From NCBI RefSeq assembly GCF_009372235.1, contig NZ_ML762924.1, forward strand, positions 214,186-278,185: a stretch of 64,000 nucleotides of DNA, read 5' to 3'. The stretch comes from Dickeya oryzae. GTDB lineage: Bacteria; Pseudomonadota; Gammaproteobacteria; Enterobacterales; Enterobacteriaceae. This document shows positions 30,289 to 40,392 of the stretch, piece after piece. The notes beneath the pieces were generated by a model. It worked only from the letters and a program-made list of their open reading frames with translations. It ran no database searches and was not told where the DNA came from. The position numbers were made by a program, and so were the translations under genes. Within the stretch, counting starts at the first letter, position 1. Each line of letters opens with the position of its first letter.

Positions 30289-30304
30289 AAATGGGGATTC
30301 AAAC

Positions 30305-32572
30305 ATGGCAATTCTAAATCACACTCTCGGTTTTCCGCGTGTCGGGCTGCGTCGTGAACTGAAAAAAGCGCAGGAAAGCTATTGGGCAGGGAACAGCACG
30401 CAGGAAGAACTGCTGAATGTGGGCCGTGAGTTGCGTGCCCGTCACTGGCAACAACAGAAAGACGCTGGCGTTGAATTGCTGCCAGTGGGCGATTTTGCCT
30501 GGTACGACCATGTGCTGACTACCAGCCTGTTGCTGGGGAACGTGCCAGCCCGTCACCAGAATGCGGATGGTTCTGTGAATCTGGATACCCTGTTCCGCAT
30601 CGGCCGTGGCCGTGCGCCGACCGGTAATCCGGCAGCGGCGGCCGAAATGACCAAGTGGTTTAACACCAACTATCACTATATGGTGCCGGAATTTACCAAA
30701 GGCCAGCAGTTCAAACTGACCTGGACCCAACTGCTGGATGAAGTCGATGAGGCATTAGCGTTGGGCCACAAGGTGAAACCCGTGCTGCTGGGCCCGATAA
30801 CCTACCTGTGGCTGGGGAAAGTCAAAGGGGAAGCCTTCGATCGTCTGGAGCTGTTAAGCGCGGTATTGCCGGTGTACCAGCAGGTGCTGGCTGAGCTGGC
30901 TAAACGCGACATCGAATGGGTGCAGATTGATGAGCCGGTGTTGGCGCTGGAACTGGATGCTGAATGGAAAGCGGCGTTTAAACCGGCTTACGCTGCGCTG
31001 CAAGGTCAGGTGAAGTTACTGCTGACCACCTATTTTGACAGCATCGGCCAGAATCTGGACGTGATCAAGGCACTGCCGGTGCAGGGGCTGCATGTCGATC
31101 TGGTTCACGGCAAAGACGATGCTGCCGCACTCAATACACAGTTACCTGCCGACTGGGTGCTATCGCTGGGGGTCGTCAACGGTCGTAACGTGTGGCGTGC
31201 CGATCTGGCGAGCTGGTTCGAGCGTCTGCAACCGTTGCTGGGCAAGCGTACATTGTGGCTGGGTAGTTCCTGCTCTTTGTTGCACAGCCCGATTGATCTC
31301 AGCGTCGAAACGCGTCTGGACGAGGAAGTGAAGAGCTGGTTCGCTTTTGCGATTCAGAAGTGTCAGGAGCTGGCGTTGCTGACCAAAGCGCTCAACAGCG
31401 GCAATGGCGACGAACTGGTGGCATATAGCGCACCGATCCGTGCCCGCCAGACATCGACCCGTGTGAATAACCCAGAAGTGGCGAAGCGTCTGGCTGCGAT
31501 CACGGCACAAGACAGCCAGCGTCAGAACCCGTATCCGGTTCGTGCACAAGCGCAGCGTGCGCGTTTCCAGTTACCAGACTGGCCGACCACCACCATCGGT
31601 TCGTTCCCGCAAACTACCGAAATCCGTGGCCTGCGTCTGGATTTCAAACAGGGTCGTCTGGATGGACAGAACTACCGCATCGGCATTGCCGAGCACATCA
31701 AACAGGCGATTGTGGAACAGGAACGTCTGGAACTGGATGTACTGGTGCACGGCGAAGCTGAACGTAACGACATGGTGGAGTACTTCGGCGAGCATCTGGA
31801 TGGCTTCGTGTTCACCCAGAACGGCTGGGTGCAAAGTTACGGTTCCCGTTGTGTTAAACCGCCGGTGGTGATTGGTGACATCAGCCGTCCTGAGCCGATC
31901 ACGGTTGAGTGGGCGAAGTACGCTCAATCGCTCACCAGCAAGCCGGTAAAAGGCATGCTGACCGGCCCGGTTACGATTCTGTGCTGGTCCTTCCCGCGTG
32001 AAGACGTCAGCCGTGAAACTATCGCTAAGCAGATTGCGCTGGCGCTGCGCGACGAGGTGGCGGATCTGGAACAGGCCGGTATCGGCATCATCCAGATTGA
32101 CGAACCGGCGCTGCGTGAAGGCTTGCCGTTGCATCGCTCCGACTGGGCGGCGTATCTGGAGTGGGCCGTCGATGCGTTTCGCCTGAATGCGGCGGTTGCG
32201 AAAGACGATACCCAGATTCATACCCACATGTGCTACTGCGAATTCAACGACATTATGGATTCCATCGCGGCACTGGATGCGGACGTGATCACCATCGAAA
32301 CCTCGCGTTCTGATATGGAACTGCTGGAATCGTTCGAAGAGTTCGAGTATCCGAATGAAATCGGCCCAGGCGTGTACGACATTCATTCACCGAACGTACC
32401 GAGCGTCGAATGGATTGAAGCCCTACTGCGTAAAGCGGCTCAGCGTATTCCGGCAGAACGCCTGTGGGTGAACCCGGACTGCGGCCTGAAAACGCGTGGC
32501 TGGCCGGAAACCCGTCAGTCACTGGCGAACATGGTGCAGGCAGCCAAGCGCCTGCGCGAAACAGCGGAATAA
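30305..32572 (+). CDS. metE: Cobalamin-independent methionine synthase
   Basis: MetE transfers the methyl group from 5-methyltetrahydropteroyltriglutamate to homocysteine. The 755-residue protein (753 in E. coli) has the two-barrel layout of the family. The N-terminal opening is [17 protein letters not shown], and the catalytic C-terminal barrel carries the zinc ligands in THMCYCEF (His and Cys, about 643-645) and [11 protein letters not shown] (Cys, about 728), with Glu in [10 protein letters not shown] between them. Control by MetJ and MetR is supported by the operator just upstream and the divergent metR. Confidence 0.98.
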   Translation: MAILNHTLGFPRVGLRRELKKAQESYWAGNSTQEELLNVGRELRARHWQQQKDAGVELLPVGDFAWYDHVLTTSLLLGNVPARHQNADGSVNLDTLFRIGRGRAPTGNPAAAAEMTKWFNTNYHYMVPEFTKGQQFKLTWTQLLDEVDEALALGHKVKPVLLGPITYLWLGKVKGEAFDRLELLSAVLPVYQQVLAELAKRDIEWVQIDEPVLALELDAEWKAAFKPAYAALQGQVKLLLTTYFDSIGQNLDVIKALPVQGLHVDLVHGKDDAAALNTQLPADWVLSLGVVNGRNVWRADLASWFERLQPLLGKRTLWLGSSCSLLHSPIDLSVETRLDEEVKSWFAFAIQKCQELALLTKALNSGNGDELVAYSAPIRARQTSTRVNNPEVAKRLAAITAQDSQRQNPYPVRAQAQRARFQLPDWPTTTIGSFPQTTEIRGLRLDFKQGRLDGQNYRIGIAEHIKQAIVEQERLELDVLVHGEAERNDMVEYFGEHLDGFVFTQNGWVQSYGSRCVKPPVVIGDISRPEPITVEWAKYAQSLTSKPVKGMLTGPVTILCWSFPREDVSRETIAKQIALALRDEVADLEQAGIGIIQIDEPALREGLPLHRSDWAAYLEWAVDAFRLNAAVAKDDTQIHTHMCYCEFNDIMDSIAALDADVITIETSRSDMELLESFEEFEYPNEIGPGVYDIHSPNVPSVEWIEALLRKAAQRIPAERLWVNPDCGLKTRGWPETRQSLANMVQAAKRLRETAE

Positions 32573-32750
32573 GTCAGCCGAAAACGGTGATGGGGAATGG
32601 CGCAAAGGATGAAAGGACACGCGTGAACCACAGGATGTGATGCCCAGGGTTGGGGCGTTCCACATCACCGCCTGAAATAACAAGGGAGACGATGGTGTAA
32701 GGGAGACGATAGTGTCTCCCTTATTTTTTCTTTTCGCTTTATCGGTGGAA

Positions 32751-33578
32751 TTACACCACGCCGTAGCGAGCGAACCACGCCAGCATACGCTGCCAGCCGT
32801 CTTTGGCTGAAGCTTCATGGTATGTCGCACGGTAGTCGGCATGGAAGGCGTGATCGGCATCGGGATAAACTACGATTTCCGCATCTGCATTGACTGCCCG
32901 TAGTGCCTGACGCATGGTTTCCACCTGTGTGAGCGGAATACCTTTATCCTGCCCGCCGTATAGCCCAAGCACCGGGGCGCTCAGATCTTTGGCGACATCT
33001 ACCGGATGTTGGGGCGAGGTCAGTGTTTTTTCGGCAACCAGCTTGCCGTACCAGGCAACCGCGGCTTTTAACTGCGGATTGTGTGCGGCATACAACCAAC
33101 TGATGCGTCCACCCCAGCAGAAACCGGTAATTGCCAGACGTTTGGCATCCCCACCCTGGCGTACCGCCCAGTGTGCGGTATGGTCAAGGTCAGATAAGAC
33201 CTGATTGTCTGGCACCTTGCTGACCAATTCACTCAGTAATGTGGGGATATCGCTGTATTGCTGTGGGTCGCCCTGCCGGAAATAGAGTTCCGGTGCGATG
33301 GCCAGATAGCCCTGTTTAGCCAGCCGCCGACAGACATCACGAATATGCTCATGTACACCGAAGATTTCCTGCACGACCAGTACAATCGGTAAGGGGCCGT
33401 CGGCCTGTTCGGGTTTGGCAAGATAGGCCGGCAGATTATCACCCTGTGAAGGTATCGTGGTTTCACCGGCCACCAGCCCGACGGCATCGGTGGTAATGGC
33501 GGAAGAAGCCAGCGGCATGACAGCTGGCGAAAATGCCCGTGTGGTCTCTCTGAGTGTCAGTAGCTCATCGGTTTTCAT
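32751..33578 (-). CDS. dlhH: Dienelactone hydrolase family protein
   Basis: A 275-residue alpha/beta hydrolase of the dienelactone hydrolase family (YsgA/DlhH in E. coli, between metE and udp, as here). The nucleophile Cys is in ITGFCWGGRIS, the acid Asp in LYGGQDKGIP and the His in DADHAFHADY, a Cys-Asp-His triad typical of the family. The physiological substrate is unknown. ATG 33578 is preferred because AAAGGAAAGG lies upstream and the family starts MKTDE-like; the 49-codon upstream extension has no support. Confidence 0.9.
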   Translation of the reverse strand: MKTDELLTLRETTRAFSPAVMPLASSAITTDAVGLVAGETTIPSQGDNLPAYLAKPEQADGPLPIVLVVQEIFGVHEHIRDVCRRLAKQGYLAIAPELYFRQGDPQQYSDIPTLLSELVSKVPDNQVLSDLDHTAHWAVRQGGDAKRLAITGFCWGGRISWLYAAHNPQLKAAVAWYGKLVAEKTLTSPQHPVDVAKDLSAPVLGLYGGQDKGIPLTQVETMRQALRAVNADAEIVVYPDADHAFHADYRATYHEASAKDGWQRMLAWFARYGVV

Positions 33579-33878
33579 TGCCTTTCCTTTATCAAGACTG
33601 GAATCTGCCAGCGGGACATGTCGCACCCGCGTTAAGCAAGTGTAGGAACTTTGTAGTGTATTGCGAATTTCGGCAACCAAATAGGGCAATCGGTGCCACA
33701 CGCTGTGCCACATTGTGTGGCGCAATAACGGGTGATTACAGTCTAAAGTGTGATTAAAATCACATTATTAATGTAAATAGATGTTCGTTACTTTCTAATG
33801 AGCGACGTGCTTCACTTAACGGCGACAATCTGTGCGCTAAGATTGTCTTGTACCTGACGGCTTGCCTGGGAGGCGTTT
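33579..33878. other. Divergent promoter region dlhH/udp
   Basis: 300 nt without a gene. It holds the CRP site (33746-33767, listed separately) and a cluster of GTGCCACA repeats on the dlhH side: direct copies at 33693-33700 and 33705-33712, with the palindrome GCCACA-TTG-TGTGGC at 33707-33721. The palindrome may be an operator, but I cannot name the protein. Confidence 0.6.
33746..33767. promoter_or_regulatory. CRP-binding site upstream of udp
   Basis: TGTGATTAAAATCACA (33749-33764) is a perfect palindrome matching the CRP consensus TGTGA-N6-TCACA, with A/T-rich flanks. udp of E. coli is controlled by CRP together with CytR, so the site fits its neighbour 112 nt downstream. Confidence 0.85.
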
Positions 33879-34640
33879 ATGTCCGATGTATTTCATCTCG
33901 GTTTAACAAAACAGGATTTGCAAGGAGCCACGCTGGCGATAGTGCCCGGCGACCCGGCTCGCGTGGAAAAGATTGCCCGCTTGATGGAGAACCCGGTCTT
34001 TCTGGCGTCGCACCGGGAGTTCACCTCCTGGCGTGCGGAACTGGCGGGCAAACCGGTAATTGTCTGCTCCACCGGTATTGGCGGCCCCTCTACCTCGATT
34101 GCAGTCGAAGAACTGGCGCAACTGGGTGTGCGTACCTTCCTGCGTGTCGGCACAACCGGTGCTATCCAGCCGCATATCGCGGTGGGCGATGTGCTGGTCA
34201 CCACCGCCGCGGTACGTCTGGACGGTGCCAGCCTGCATTTTGCACCGCTGGAGTTCCCGGCGGCGGCGGATTTTGCCTGTACCTGTGCACTGGCAGAATC
34301 AGCGCGTGAAGCAGGGGCGACGCTGCATGTCGGCATTACCGCCTCTTCAGATACCTTCTATCCGGGCCAGGAACGCTACGATACCTTTTCTGGGCGGGTC
34401 GTACGGCGTTTTCAGGGGTCGATGGCAGAATGGCAGAGCATGGGCGTGCTGAACTATGAAATGGAATCCGCTACGCTGCTGACGATGTGTGCCAGCCAGG
34501 GGCTGCGTGCTGGTATGGTCGCGGGAGTGATCGTCAACCGCACCCAGCAGGAAATCCCCGATACCGCTACGATGCAAAAGGCGGAACACGCGTCCGTCAA
34601 TGTGGTGTTGTCGGCGGCTCGCAAATTGCTGAGCGCCTGA
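33879..34640 (+). CDS. udp: Uridine phosphorylase
   Basis: Udp splits uridine with phosphate into uracil and ribose-1-phosphate, a salvage step in the cytoplasm. The 253-residue protein (253 in E. coli) has the PNP/UDP family features: [12 protein letters not shown] near residue 20, [10 protein letters not shown] near residue 91 and [11 protein letters not shown] near residue 194. GGGAGGCG-like ribosome binding sequence precedes the ATG. A CRP site lies upstream and a strong terminator follows at 34714. In E. coli the next gene is rmuC; here rmuC is 12.6 kb away. Confidence 0.98.
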   Translation: MSDVFHLGLTKQDLQGATLAIVPGDPARVEKIARLMENPVFLASHREFTSWRAELAGKPVIVCSTGIGGPSTSIAVEELAQLGVRTFLRVGTTGAIQPHIAVGDVLVTTAAVRLDGASLHFAPLEFPAAADFACTCALAESAREAGATLHVGITASSDTFYPGQERYDTFSGRVVRRFQGSMAEWQSMGVLNYEMESATLLTMCASQGLRAGMVAGVIVNRTQQEIPDTATMQKAEHASVNVVLSAARKLLSA

Positions 34641-34713
34641 GCGTTGTGAAACCATCAAGAGTTGTGATGTCATCAATAGTTATGATGTTATTACCGGGTC
34701 GCTAGCCCGGCAG

Positions 34714-34743
34714 GGCGGTACGAGCGTGTTCGTACCGCCTTTT
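34714..34743 (+). terminator. Intrinsic terminator after udp
   Basis: GGCGGTACGA (34714-34723) and TCGTACCGCC (34730-34739) form a perfect 10-bp stem followed by TTTTGTCTTT. Confidence 0.9.
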
Positions 34744-34935
34744 GTCTTTCTGTACACCGACCCCACGAGCTGTTCATCGGTTTGTCTGCCTTCATGCTAA
34801 TTTAATTGTCAGGCCGGATAATGCCCGTTAGTCGCCGTCGTTCGACGATGGTGTAACCGTAATCATTCAGTACAGATAACGGATCCTTGATAGCTAACCC
34901 TTGATAATTCATTTTTGATAACGACAGGGAAAGGT

Positions 34936-35718
34936 ATGACTTCATCCTCATTGTTACATCCCTCGTTGCTGCCGCTTGATGGCGGCGTCAATTTTCGTGA
35001 TTTGGGCGGTATCCGCGTAGCGGATGGGCGGCAGATCAGGCGTGGCAAGCTGTTTCGTTCCGGTGCGCTGGATATGCTGAGCGAGCGGGATATCGACCAT
35101 CTCGCCAGCGTGCCGGTGGCCCATGTGGTGGATTACCGTGATCAGGACGAGGCGGCGTTGCGGCCCGATCGTCTGTGGTCTGGCGCGCGTTACCATCCGG
35201 TACCGGCTAATCCGTTGCGTCATGAGGTCACCGCCAGCCTGGAAACGCTAGGCTCGGAAAAACTCGAGGCATTCGATTCCCGCGCGTTCATGATGGAACT
35301 GTATCGCCGTTTACCGTTTGGCAATCCGGCGTATCAGCATCTGGTGGCGTTGTTGCGCCAGCCGGATGACGGTGCCTTGGTGCAACATTGTGCGGTAGGC
35401 AAAGATCGTACCGGTATTGGTTCGGCGCTGGTGCTATTCGCACTGGGGGCGGATGAACAAACGGTGATGGAAGATTATCTGGTTACCGAATCCACGCTGA
35501 TTCCGTTTCGCCGCCAGTTGTTGGAAGACCTGGCGTCCAGCCTGAGCGAGAAAGCGCTCAAGCGGTTTGATTTTGTGCTTTCTGCCCGTGAAGAGTTTTT
35601 GGTGACGGCGCTGCACACCATCCGTGAGAAGCACGGGTCGGTGGATAACTGGCTGGCGCAGGATTACGGTCTGGATGCCTCATCGCGTGATGCGCTACGG
35701 GATAAATATCTGGCGTGA
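34936..35718 (+). CDS. Tyrosine/dual-specificity phosphatase, IphP-type
   Basis: A 260-residue cytoplasmic protein of the tyrosine phosphatase family 3 (Y_phosphatase3, IphP-like). The signature P-loop HCAVGKDRTG (Cys at about 152) fits the C-x5-R-T/S pattern, with GGVNFRDLGG and KLFRSGALDML near the N-terminus, as in this family. Substrates may be phosphotyrosine, phosphoserine or phosphoinositide-like; none can be chosen from sequence. ATG 34936 has AGGGAAAGG just upstream. The gene stands alone between udp and the convergent ppc, a position without such a gene in E. coli. Confidence 0.82.
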   Translation: MTSSSLLHPSLLPLDGGVNFRDLGGIRVADGRQIRRGKLFRSGALDMLSERDIDHLASVPVAHVVDYRDQDEAALRPDRLWSGARYHPVPANPLRHEVTASLETLGSEKLEAFDSRAFMMELYRRLPFGNPAYQHLVALLRQPDDGALVQHCAVGKDRTGIGSALVLFALGADEQTVMEDYLVTESTLIPFRRQLLEDLASSLSEKALKRFDFVLSAREEFLVTALHTIREKHGSVDNWLAQDYGLDASSRDALRDKYLA

Positions 35719-35738
35719 AGGTGTTAGCGATTAGCGCA

Positions 35739-35764
35739 AAACCGGGAGCGATAGCTCCCGGTTT
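35739..35764. terminator. Bidirectional terminator between the phosphatase gene and ppc
   Basis: AAACCGGGAGC and GCTCCCGGTTT form a perfect 11-bp stem with a four-base loop between two convergent genes; on either strand the stem ends in T residues. Confidence 0.88.
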
Positions 35765-35778
35765 ATGTTGATGGGTAA

Positions 35779-38418
35779 CTAGCCGGTATTGCGCATCCCG
35801 GCCGCGACGCCCGCGATGGTGACCATCAGCGCTTGTTCTACCTGTGGGTCCGTCGTGTCTTGTTGACGTGAGCGGTGCAGCAATTCCGCCTGCAATACGT
35901 TGAGTGGGTCGGTATAGACGTTACGCAACGCGATGGATTCGGCAATCCACGGCAGGTCGGCCATCAGATGGTCGTCGTTAGAGATAGTCAGCACCGCCTG
36001 GATGTCTTTTTCCAACTGTTCACGCAACTGTTTGCCAAGCGGCCACAGTTTTTCGTCTACCAGCCGCTGGTCGTAGTATTCCGCCAGCCACAGGTCGGCC
36101 TTGGCAAATACCATCTCCAGCATGCCGATACGGGTGGAGAAGAACGGCCAGTCGCGGCACATGGTTTCCAACTGGCTCTGATGCCCCTTGTCGATCACGT
36201 CTTGCAACGCCGCACCGGCACCCAGCCAGGCGGGCAGCATTAAACGGTTCTGGGTCCAGGCGAAAATCCACGGAATAGCGCGCAGGCTTTCCACACCGCC
36301 GTTCGGCCGACGTTTGGCCGGGCGTGACCCCAGCGGCAGTTTGCCCAGTTCCAGTTCCGGCGTGGCGGCGCGGAAGTAGGGCACGAAGTCCGGATTTTCC
36401 CGCACATAACCACGGTACATGTCGCAGGAGATACGCGACAACTCATCCATGATGTGATGCCACTCCGGCTTCGGCTCCGGTGGCGGCAGCAGGTTGGCTT
36501 CCAGAATGGCGGACGTGTAAAGCGACAGACTGCTGATGGTGACTTCCGGCAGACCGAACTTGAAGCGGATCATCTCGCCTTGCTCGGTCACACGCAGGCC
36601 ACCTTTCAGGCTGCCCGGCGGTTGGGAGAGCAGTGCGGCGTGAGCTGGCGCACCGCCACGGCCAATTGAACCGCCGCGACCGTGGAACAAGGTCAGCGCG
36701 ATACCGTATTTTTCGCAGGTTTTGATCAGTGCGTCCTGTGCACGGTACTGTGCCCAGGAGGCCGCCATCACCCCGGCGTCTTTGGCTGAATCGGAGTAGC
36801 CAATCATCACCATCTGTTTGCCCTGAATGAAGCCGCGATACCAGTCGATATTGAGCAACTGGATCATCACGCTGTCGGCGTTATTCAGGTCGTCGAGGGT
36901 TTCGAACAACGGGGCGACTGGCAGCGCGTACGGGCAACCGGCTTCTTTCAGCAGCAAATGCACCGCCAGCACGTCGGACGGGGTACGCGCCATCGAGATA
37001 ACATACGCGGCAATGGAGTCGCGTGGGGTTTCGGCAATCACCCGGCAGGTTTCCAGTACTTCCTGTGTGTCAGCACTCGGTTCCCACTGCCGCGGCAGCA
37101 ACGGACGCTTGGAGTTCAGCTCGCGGATCAGGAACGCCTGCTTGTCGGATTCAGACCAGCTTTCATAATCCCCCAGCCCCAGATAGCGGGTGATTTCCGC
37201 CAGTGCGTCGGTGTGACGGGTACTTTCCTGGCGCACGTCGATGCGCACCAGCGGTACACCAAAGCAGCGTACCCGGCGCAGCGTATCCAGCAATTGACCA
37301 TCGGCGATAATCCCCATGCCGCAGGCATGCAGCGACTGGTAACAGGTGTAAAGCGGCTCCCATAGCTGGTCGTTGGTGACCAGCAGATCGTTGGGCGGCA
37401 CCCGTTGTTCGCCCTTCAGGCGTGCGTCAAGATAGTCCAGCGTGGTGGTTAACTGCGCACGCAAGTTTTTCATCAATTCGCGATAAGGTTCCTGCACCTC
37501 ATCGCCGCCAGCCAGTTGTTGCAGTTTGGGCGTGCACGTTGTCATCGACAGTTCAGATACCAGCACCTGCACATCCCGCAGGAACAGGTCGGCGGCTTTC
37601 CAGCGGCTTAACAACAGCACACGACGGGTGATTTCAGAGGTCACGTTCGGGTTGCCATCGCGGTCGCCACCCATCCAGGACGTAAAGCGCACCGGCACTG
37701 AATCCACCGGCAGGCGATAGCCCAGTTCCTTGTCCATCTGCTCATCGAGTTCACGCAGGAACGCAGGCACCCCTTCCCACAGGCTGTTTTCCACCACAGC
37801 AAAGCCCCACTTGGCCTCGTCTACCGGCGTCGGGCGGATTTTACGGATCTCATCGGTATGCCAGTACTGGGCAATCAGCTGGCGCAGACGGCGCATGATC
37901 TGATGGCGTTCGTAGTCGGCCAGGTCGTCGTGATCGAGCTGCTTGAGACAGGTATTGACCTCTATCAGCTTGTGAATCAGCGTGCGGCGGGTAATTTCCG
38001 TTGGGTGTGCGGTCAGAACCAGCTCGATAGACAGCGATTCCACCGCATTGCGGATGTCTTTGTCGCTCAGGTTGTCGCGGCTTTTCAGGTTGCGAAACAC
38101 CGTCGCCAGCGCTTCCGGGTTACTGGCCGCTTCGCCGTGCGGAGAAATACTGTGGTACTGCTCGGCGGTGTTGGTCAGGTTAAGGAACTGGCTGAACGCA
38201 CGGGCGACCGGCAACAGTTCTTCGTTGGACAGGTTTTGCAGCGTGGTCAACAACTCCTGACGGTGTGTTTCACTCCCCGCCCGCGACGCTTTAGATAGCT
38301 TGCGGATGGTTTCAACCCGCTCAAGGATATTGGCACCCAGCGCATCCTTGATGGTATCGCCGAGCAATTTACCCAGCATGCTGACATTGCTCCGCATGGC
38401 GGAATATTGTTCATTCAT
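35779..38418 (-). CDS. ppc: Phosphoenolpyruvate carboxylase
   Basis: Ppc carboxylates phosphoenolpyruvate to oxaloacetate, refilling the TCA cycle. From ATG 38418 the protein has 879 residues (883 in E. coli). Landmarks are the catalytic His in [13 protein letters not shown] (about 137), [14 protein letters not shown], the PEP site [11 protein letters not shown], the glycine loop [12 protein letters not shown] and the C-terminal MRNTG that carries the allosteric aspartate-site end. AGGGTAAC precedes the start. The upstream promoter is listed separately. In E. coli argE is the next gene upstream; here a three-gene module intervenes. Confidence 0.98.
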   Translation of the reverse strand: MNEQYSAMRSNVSMLGKLLGDTIKDALGANILERVETIRKLSKASRAGSETHRQELLTTLQNLSNEELLPVARAFSQFLNLTNTAEQYHSISPHGEAASNPEALATVFRNLKSRDNLSDKDIRNAVESLSIELVLTAHPTEITRRTLIHKLIEVNTCLKQLDHDDLADYERHQIMRRLRQLIAQYWHTDEIRKIRPTPVDEAKWGFAVVENSLWEGVPAFLRELDEQMDKELGYRLPVDSVPVRFTSWMGGDRDGNPNVTSEITRRVLLLSRWKAADLFLRDVQVLVSELSMTTCTPKLQQLAGGDEVQEPYRELMKNLRAQLTTTLDYLDARLKGEQRVPPNDLLVTNDQLWEPLYTCYQSLHACGMGIIADGQLLDTLRRVRCFGVPLVRIDVRQESTRHTDALAEITRYLGLGDYESWSESDKQAFLIRELNSKRPLLPRQWEPSADTQEVLETCRVIAETPRDSIAAYVISMARTPSDVLAVHLLLKEAGCPYALPVAPLFETLDDLNNADSVMIQLLNIDWYRGFIQGKQMVMIGYSDSAKDAGVMAASWAQYRAQDALIKTCEKYGIALTLFHGRGGSIGRGGAPAHAALLSQPPGSLKGGLRVTEQGEMIRFKFGLPEVTISSLSLYTSAILEANLLPPPEPKPEWHHIMDELSRISCDMYRGYVRENPDFVPYFRAATPELELGKLPLGSRPAKRRPNGGVESLRAIPWIFAWTQNRLMLPAWLGAGAALQDVIDKGHQSQLETMCRDWPFFSTRIGMLEMVFAKADLWLAEYYDQRLVDEKLWPLGKQLREQLEKDIQAVLTISNDDHLMADLPWIAESIALRNVYTDPLNVLQAELLHRSRQQDTTDPQVEQALMVTIAGVAAGMRNTG

Positions 38419-38486
38419 AGTTACCCTGACCCACCTCATGATTTTGTAAATTTATTACACACAATGACTGTATGGTTACTGTCTGT

Positions 38487-38516
38487 TATCTAGCCACGTT
38501 CGCGATTGTTCGTCAA
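38487..38516 (-). promoter_or_regulatory. Probable ppc promoter
   Basis: On the minus strand TTGACG (38516-38511) and TAGATA (38492-38487) are 18 bp apart, a good sigma-70 match about 70 nt before the ppc start. A 21-bp near-palindrome lies just upstream at 38541-38561. Confidence 0.6.
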
Positions 38517-38540
38517 TGAACGTCATTTAATCCCTACAGT

Positions 38541-38561
38541 TGTACCCGTTTAACCGGTACA
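38541..38561. repeat. 21-bp palindrome upstream of the ppc promoter
   Basis: TGTACCCGTT, a central T, and AACCGGTACA form an inverted repeat with one mismatch pair, centred about 35 bp upstream of the -35 box. The size and placement suit an activator or repressor site, but I cannot assign a protein. Confidence 0.45.
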
Positions 38562-38662
38562 AAGGCAATTTGTGAAATTTAATTACAAAAGCTTGCCTAT
38601 AAGAGTCACTTATTATTTTTACGTTTCAGAGGGGAAAGACGAGGGGGGGAGGGCAAGCCAGT

Positions 38663-38689
38663 CCGGTGCTCCTGCGGGTGAGACACCGG
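38663..38689 (-). terminator. Hairpin after the PTS EIIBC gene
   Basis: CCGGTG-CTC and GAG-CACCGG pair with one bulged base, beginning 16 nt beyond the EIIBC stop. No T-tract is present, so termination would need help. Confidence 0.4.
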
Positions 38690-38704
38690 ATGGCGGGGGA
38701 AAAA

Positions 38705-40084
38705 TTAGCGGTTCTGCCTGACGACCAACAAGTAAGAGAGTAAAAAAGAGAGAGTCAAGGCAATGAGTACGCCACTGATGGCATAAACGAAGTAAGGGCC
38801 AATGTAGGCGGGCAGACTAAATACGCTCGACAGGATATACCCGAACAATCTCACGCCGAAGAAAGCAATGAATGCGGATGCAATCGAACTGGCGATGGTC
38901 GCAGACAAAAACGCTTTTTTGTATTTGGTGAGTACGCCGAATAACGCCGGTTCCGTGATACCCAACAGTGCCGAGACGGCGGCAGACAGCACCACCGATT
39001 TATCCTGCCGCGCTTTTTCGTAAAAATAGATGGCGAACGTCGATCCAGCAATCGCCATATTGGCCATGCACATCATAGGCATCAGCATGTCGTAGCCTTT
39101 CTCGGCAAAGTTCTGCAAGGCGATGGGCGTCATGGCGTGATGCATACCGGTGAGTATCGCTACCGGGCGGATGGCGCCGACGACAAGACCGGCCAGCACA
39201 GAGGAGAGATCGAACAGCCCTTGAATCAGCCAGGCGAGCCCTTTACCGAAGTGGATCCCCAATGGGCCGATGATCGTCAGTGAAACTAATGCGGTAATGA
39301 ACAGCGTCAGCGTTGGGGTAAACACCGTTTTCAGTACGGTCGGCATAATCCGGTCGACTCCCCGATGGATATAACTTAAGGCCAGGATGGAGAATATTAC
39401 CGGTATAACGCTGGTGGAGTAATTAAACACCGGTATGGGTAACAGGCCGATAAAATAAAACGAGTCGATAGCATTCGGCGCTTTGCTTGACAGCGCTTTC
39501 GCCGCATCAATCAGCGAAGGGTACATCATGCAGGCGGCTATTGCTGCGGCCAGATATTCATTGGTTTTGAACATGCGGGCCGCTGAAATAGCCAGAAAGA
39601 ATGGCAGGAAATAAAAAACGCCGCTGGCGATAAGGTCGATGATGATAACGGTGTCGGTTTTGGTGGGAATCACCTTCAGGGCCAGTAACCCAGCAAGTAA
39701 CCCTTTTATCATCCCGGCACCGGCGATAGCCGGAACAATCGGGCCGAATACACCGGAAACCGTATCCATGAACAACGACACAATCCCTTTCTTTGTCGCC
39801 GGATGCGTAGCCGCTGGCTCAGTGTGTCTGATGGTATTGCCCGACAGGTTTTGCGTCAGCAAAGTGTAATATTCAGCGACTTGTGGGCCGATAATAATTT
39901 GAAATTGTTCGCTCTGATATTGTGCGCCTAATATTTCCGGGAGGTTTTTTATCGTGTCGATATTGATATTTTCTTTATTGATGACATCAAAGCGGAGCCG
40001 TGTCATACAATGCCAGACCTTATTGATGTTTTCTGCACCGCCCATCATTGTAATAATTGACTGAACAACTTCATTTTTCCCCAT
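38705..40084 (-). CDS. PTS EIIBC component, beta-glucoside (Bgl) type
   Basis: A 459-residue sugar permease of the phosphotransferase system. The N-terminal EIIB domain carries the phosphorylated Cys-26 in VWHCMTRLRF; the EIIC membrane domain begins near residue 105 (FGPIVPAIAGAGMIKGLLAG) and has about ten helices, with GMHHAMTPIAL and the conserved GITEPALFGV. Unlike E. coli BglF there is no fused EIIA domain, so it must borrow a free EIIA such as Crr. The substrate is unknown; the Bgl-type sequence suggests a glycoside or amino-sugar derivative. ATG 40084 follows a GAGG and removes an unsupported 24-codon extension. Confidence 0.85.
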   Translation of the reverse strand: MGKNEVVQSIITMMGGAENINKVWHCMTRLRFDVINKENINIDTIKNLPEILGAQYQSEQFQIIIGPQVAEYYTLLTQNLSGNTIRHTEPAATHPATKKGIVSLFMDTVSGVFGPIVPAIAGAGMIKGLLAGLLALKVIPTKTDTVIIIDLIASGVFYFLPFFLAISAARMFKTNEYLAAAIAACMMYPSLIDAAKALSSKAPNAIDSFYFIGLLPIPVFNYSTSVIPVIFSILALSYIHRGVDRIMPTVLKTVFTPTLTLFITALVSLTIIGPLGIHFGKGLAWLIQGLFDLSSVLAGLVVGAIRPVAILTGMHHAMTPIALQNFAEKGYDMLMPMMCMANMAIAGSTFAIYFYEKARQDKSVVLSAAVSALLGITEPALFGVLTKYKKAFLSATIASSIASAFIAFFGVRLFGYILSSVFSLPAYIGPYFVYAISGVLIALTLSFLLSYLLVVRQNR

Positions 40085-40392
40085 AAATAAAACCTCAATG
40101 TCATTATTGTGAAAATAACGACTATCGATGATAGTGGCCTGATTTGATAAAAACAAACCAATAAAACATGATGATGGTCACATTTGCCATTTTATTGAGG
40201 TGTTTGTGGCATTTTTTTTAAAATTGGTATGGTTTTTAATTCAATAGTGATGGTGTTTTCAGACCAAAAAATAATACCTTTACAAGTCGATTTTAAATAA
40301 GTAAAACCCTCTTATCTCATGCCGTTTCGCGCAGTGAAAAGCGTGTTTTCGCCATCGGGAAAATTGCTATCAACACCAGGGAACATGTTTCT
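40085..40392. other. Divergent promoter region of the PTS/dehydratase module
   Basis: 308 nt of AT-rich DNA between divergent genes, with no coding sequence. Two inverted copies of a similar 12-mer, GGTATGGTTTTT (40226-40237, plus) and GGTATTATTTTT (40278-40267, minus), are the best candidates for binding sites of the module's GntR-type regulator. Confidence 0.5.

Noticed and set aside
30201-30304. MetR binding site TGAA-N5-TTCA in the metR-metE gap
   Set aside because: No exact match was found; only an inverted TTCAC-N7-GTGAA (30210-30226) is present, so I list the MetJ boxes but not a MetR site.
31571-32386. 271-residue ORF opposite metE
   Set aside because: Antisense shadow of the metE catalytic domain; composition rich in Arg/His/Asp, typical of reverse-frame translation.
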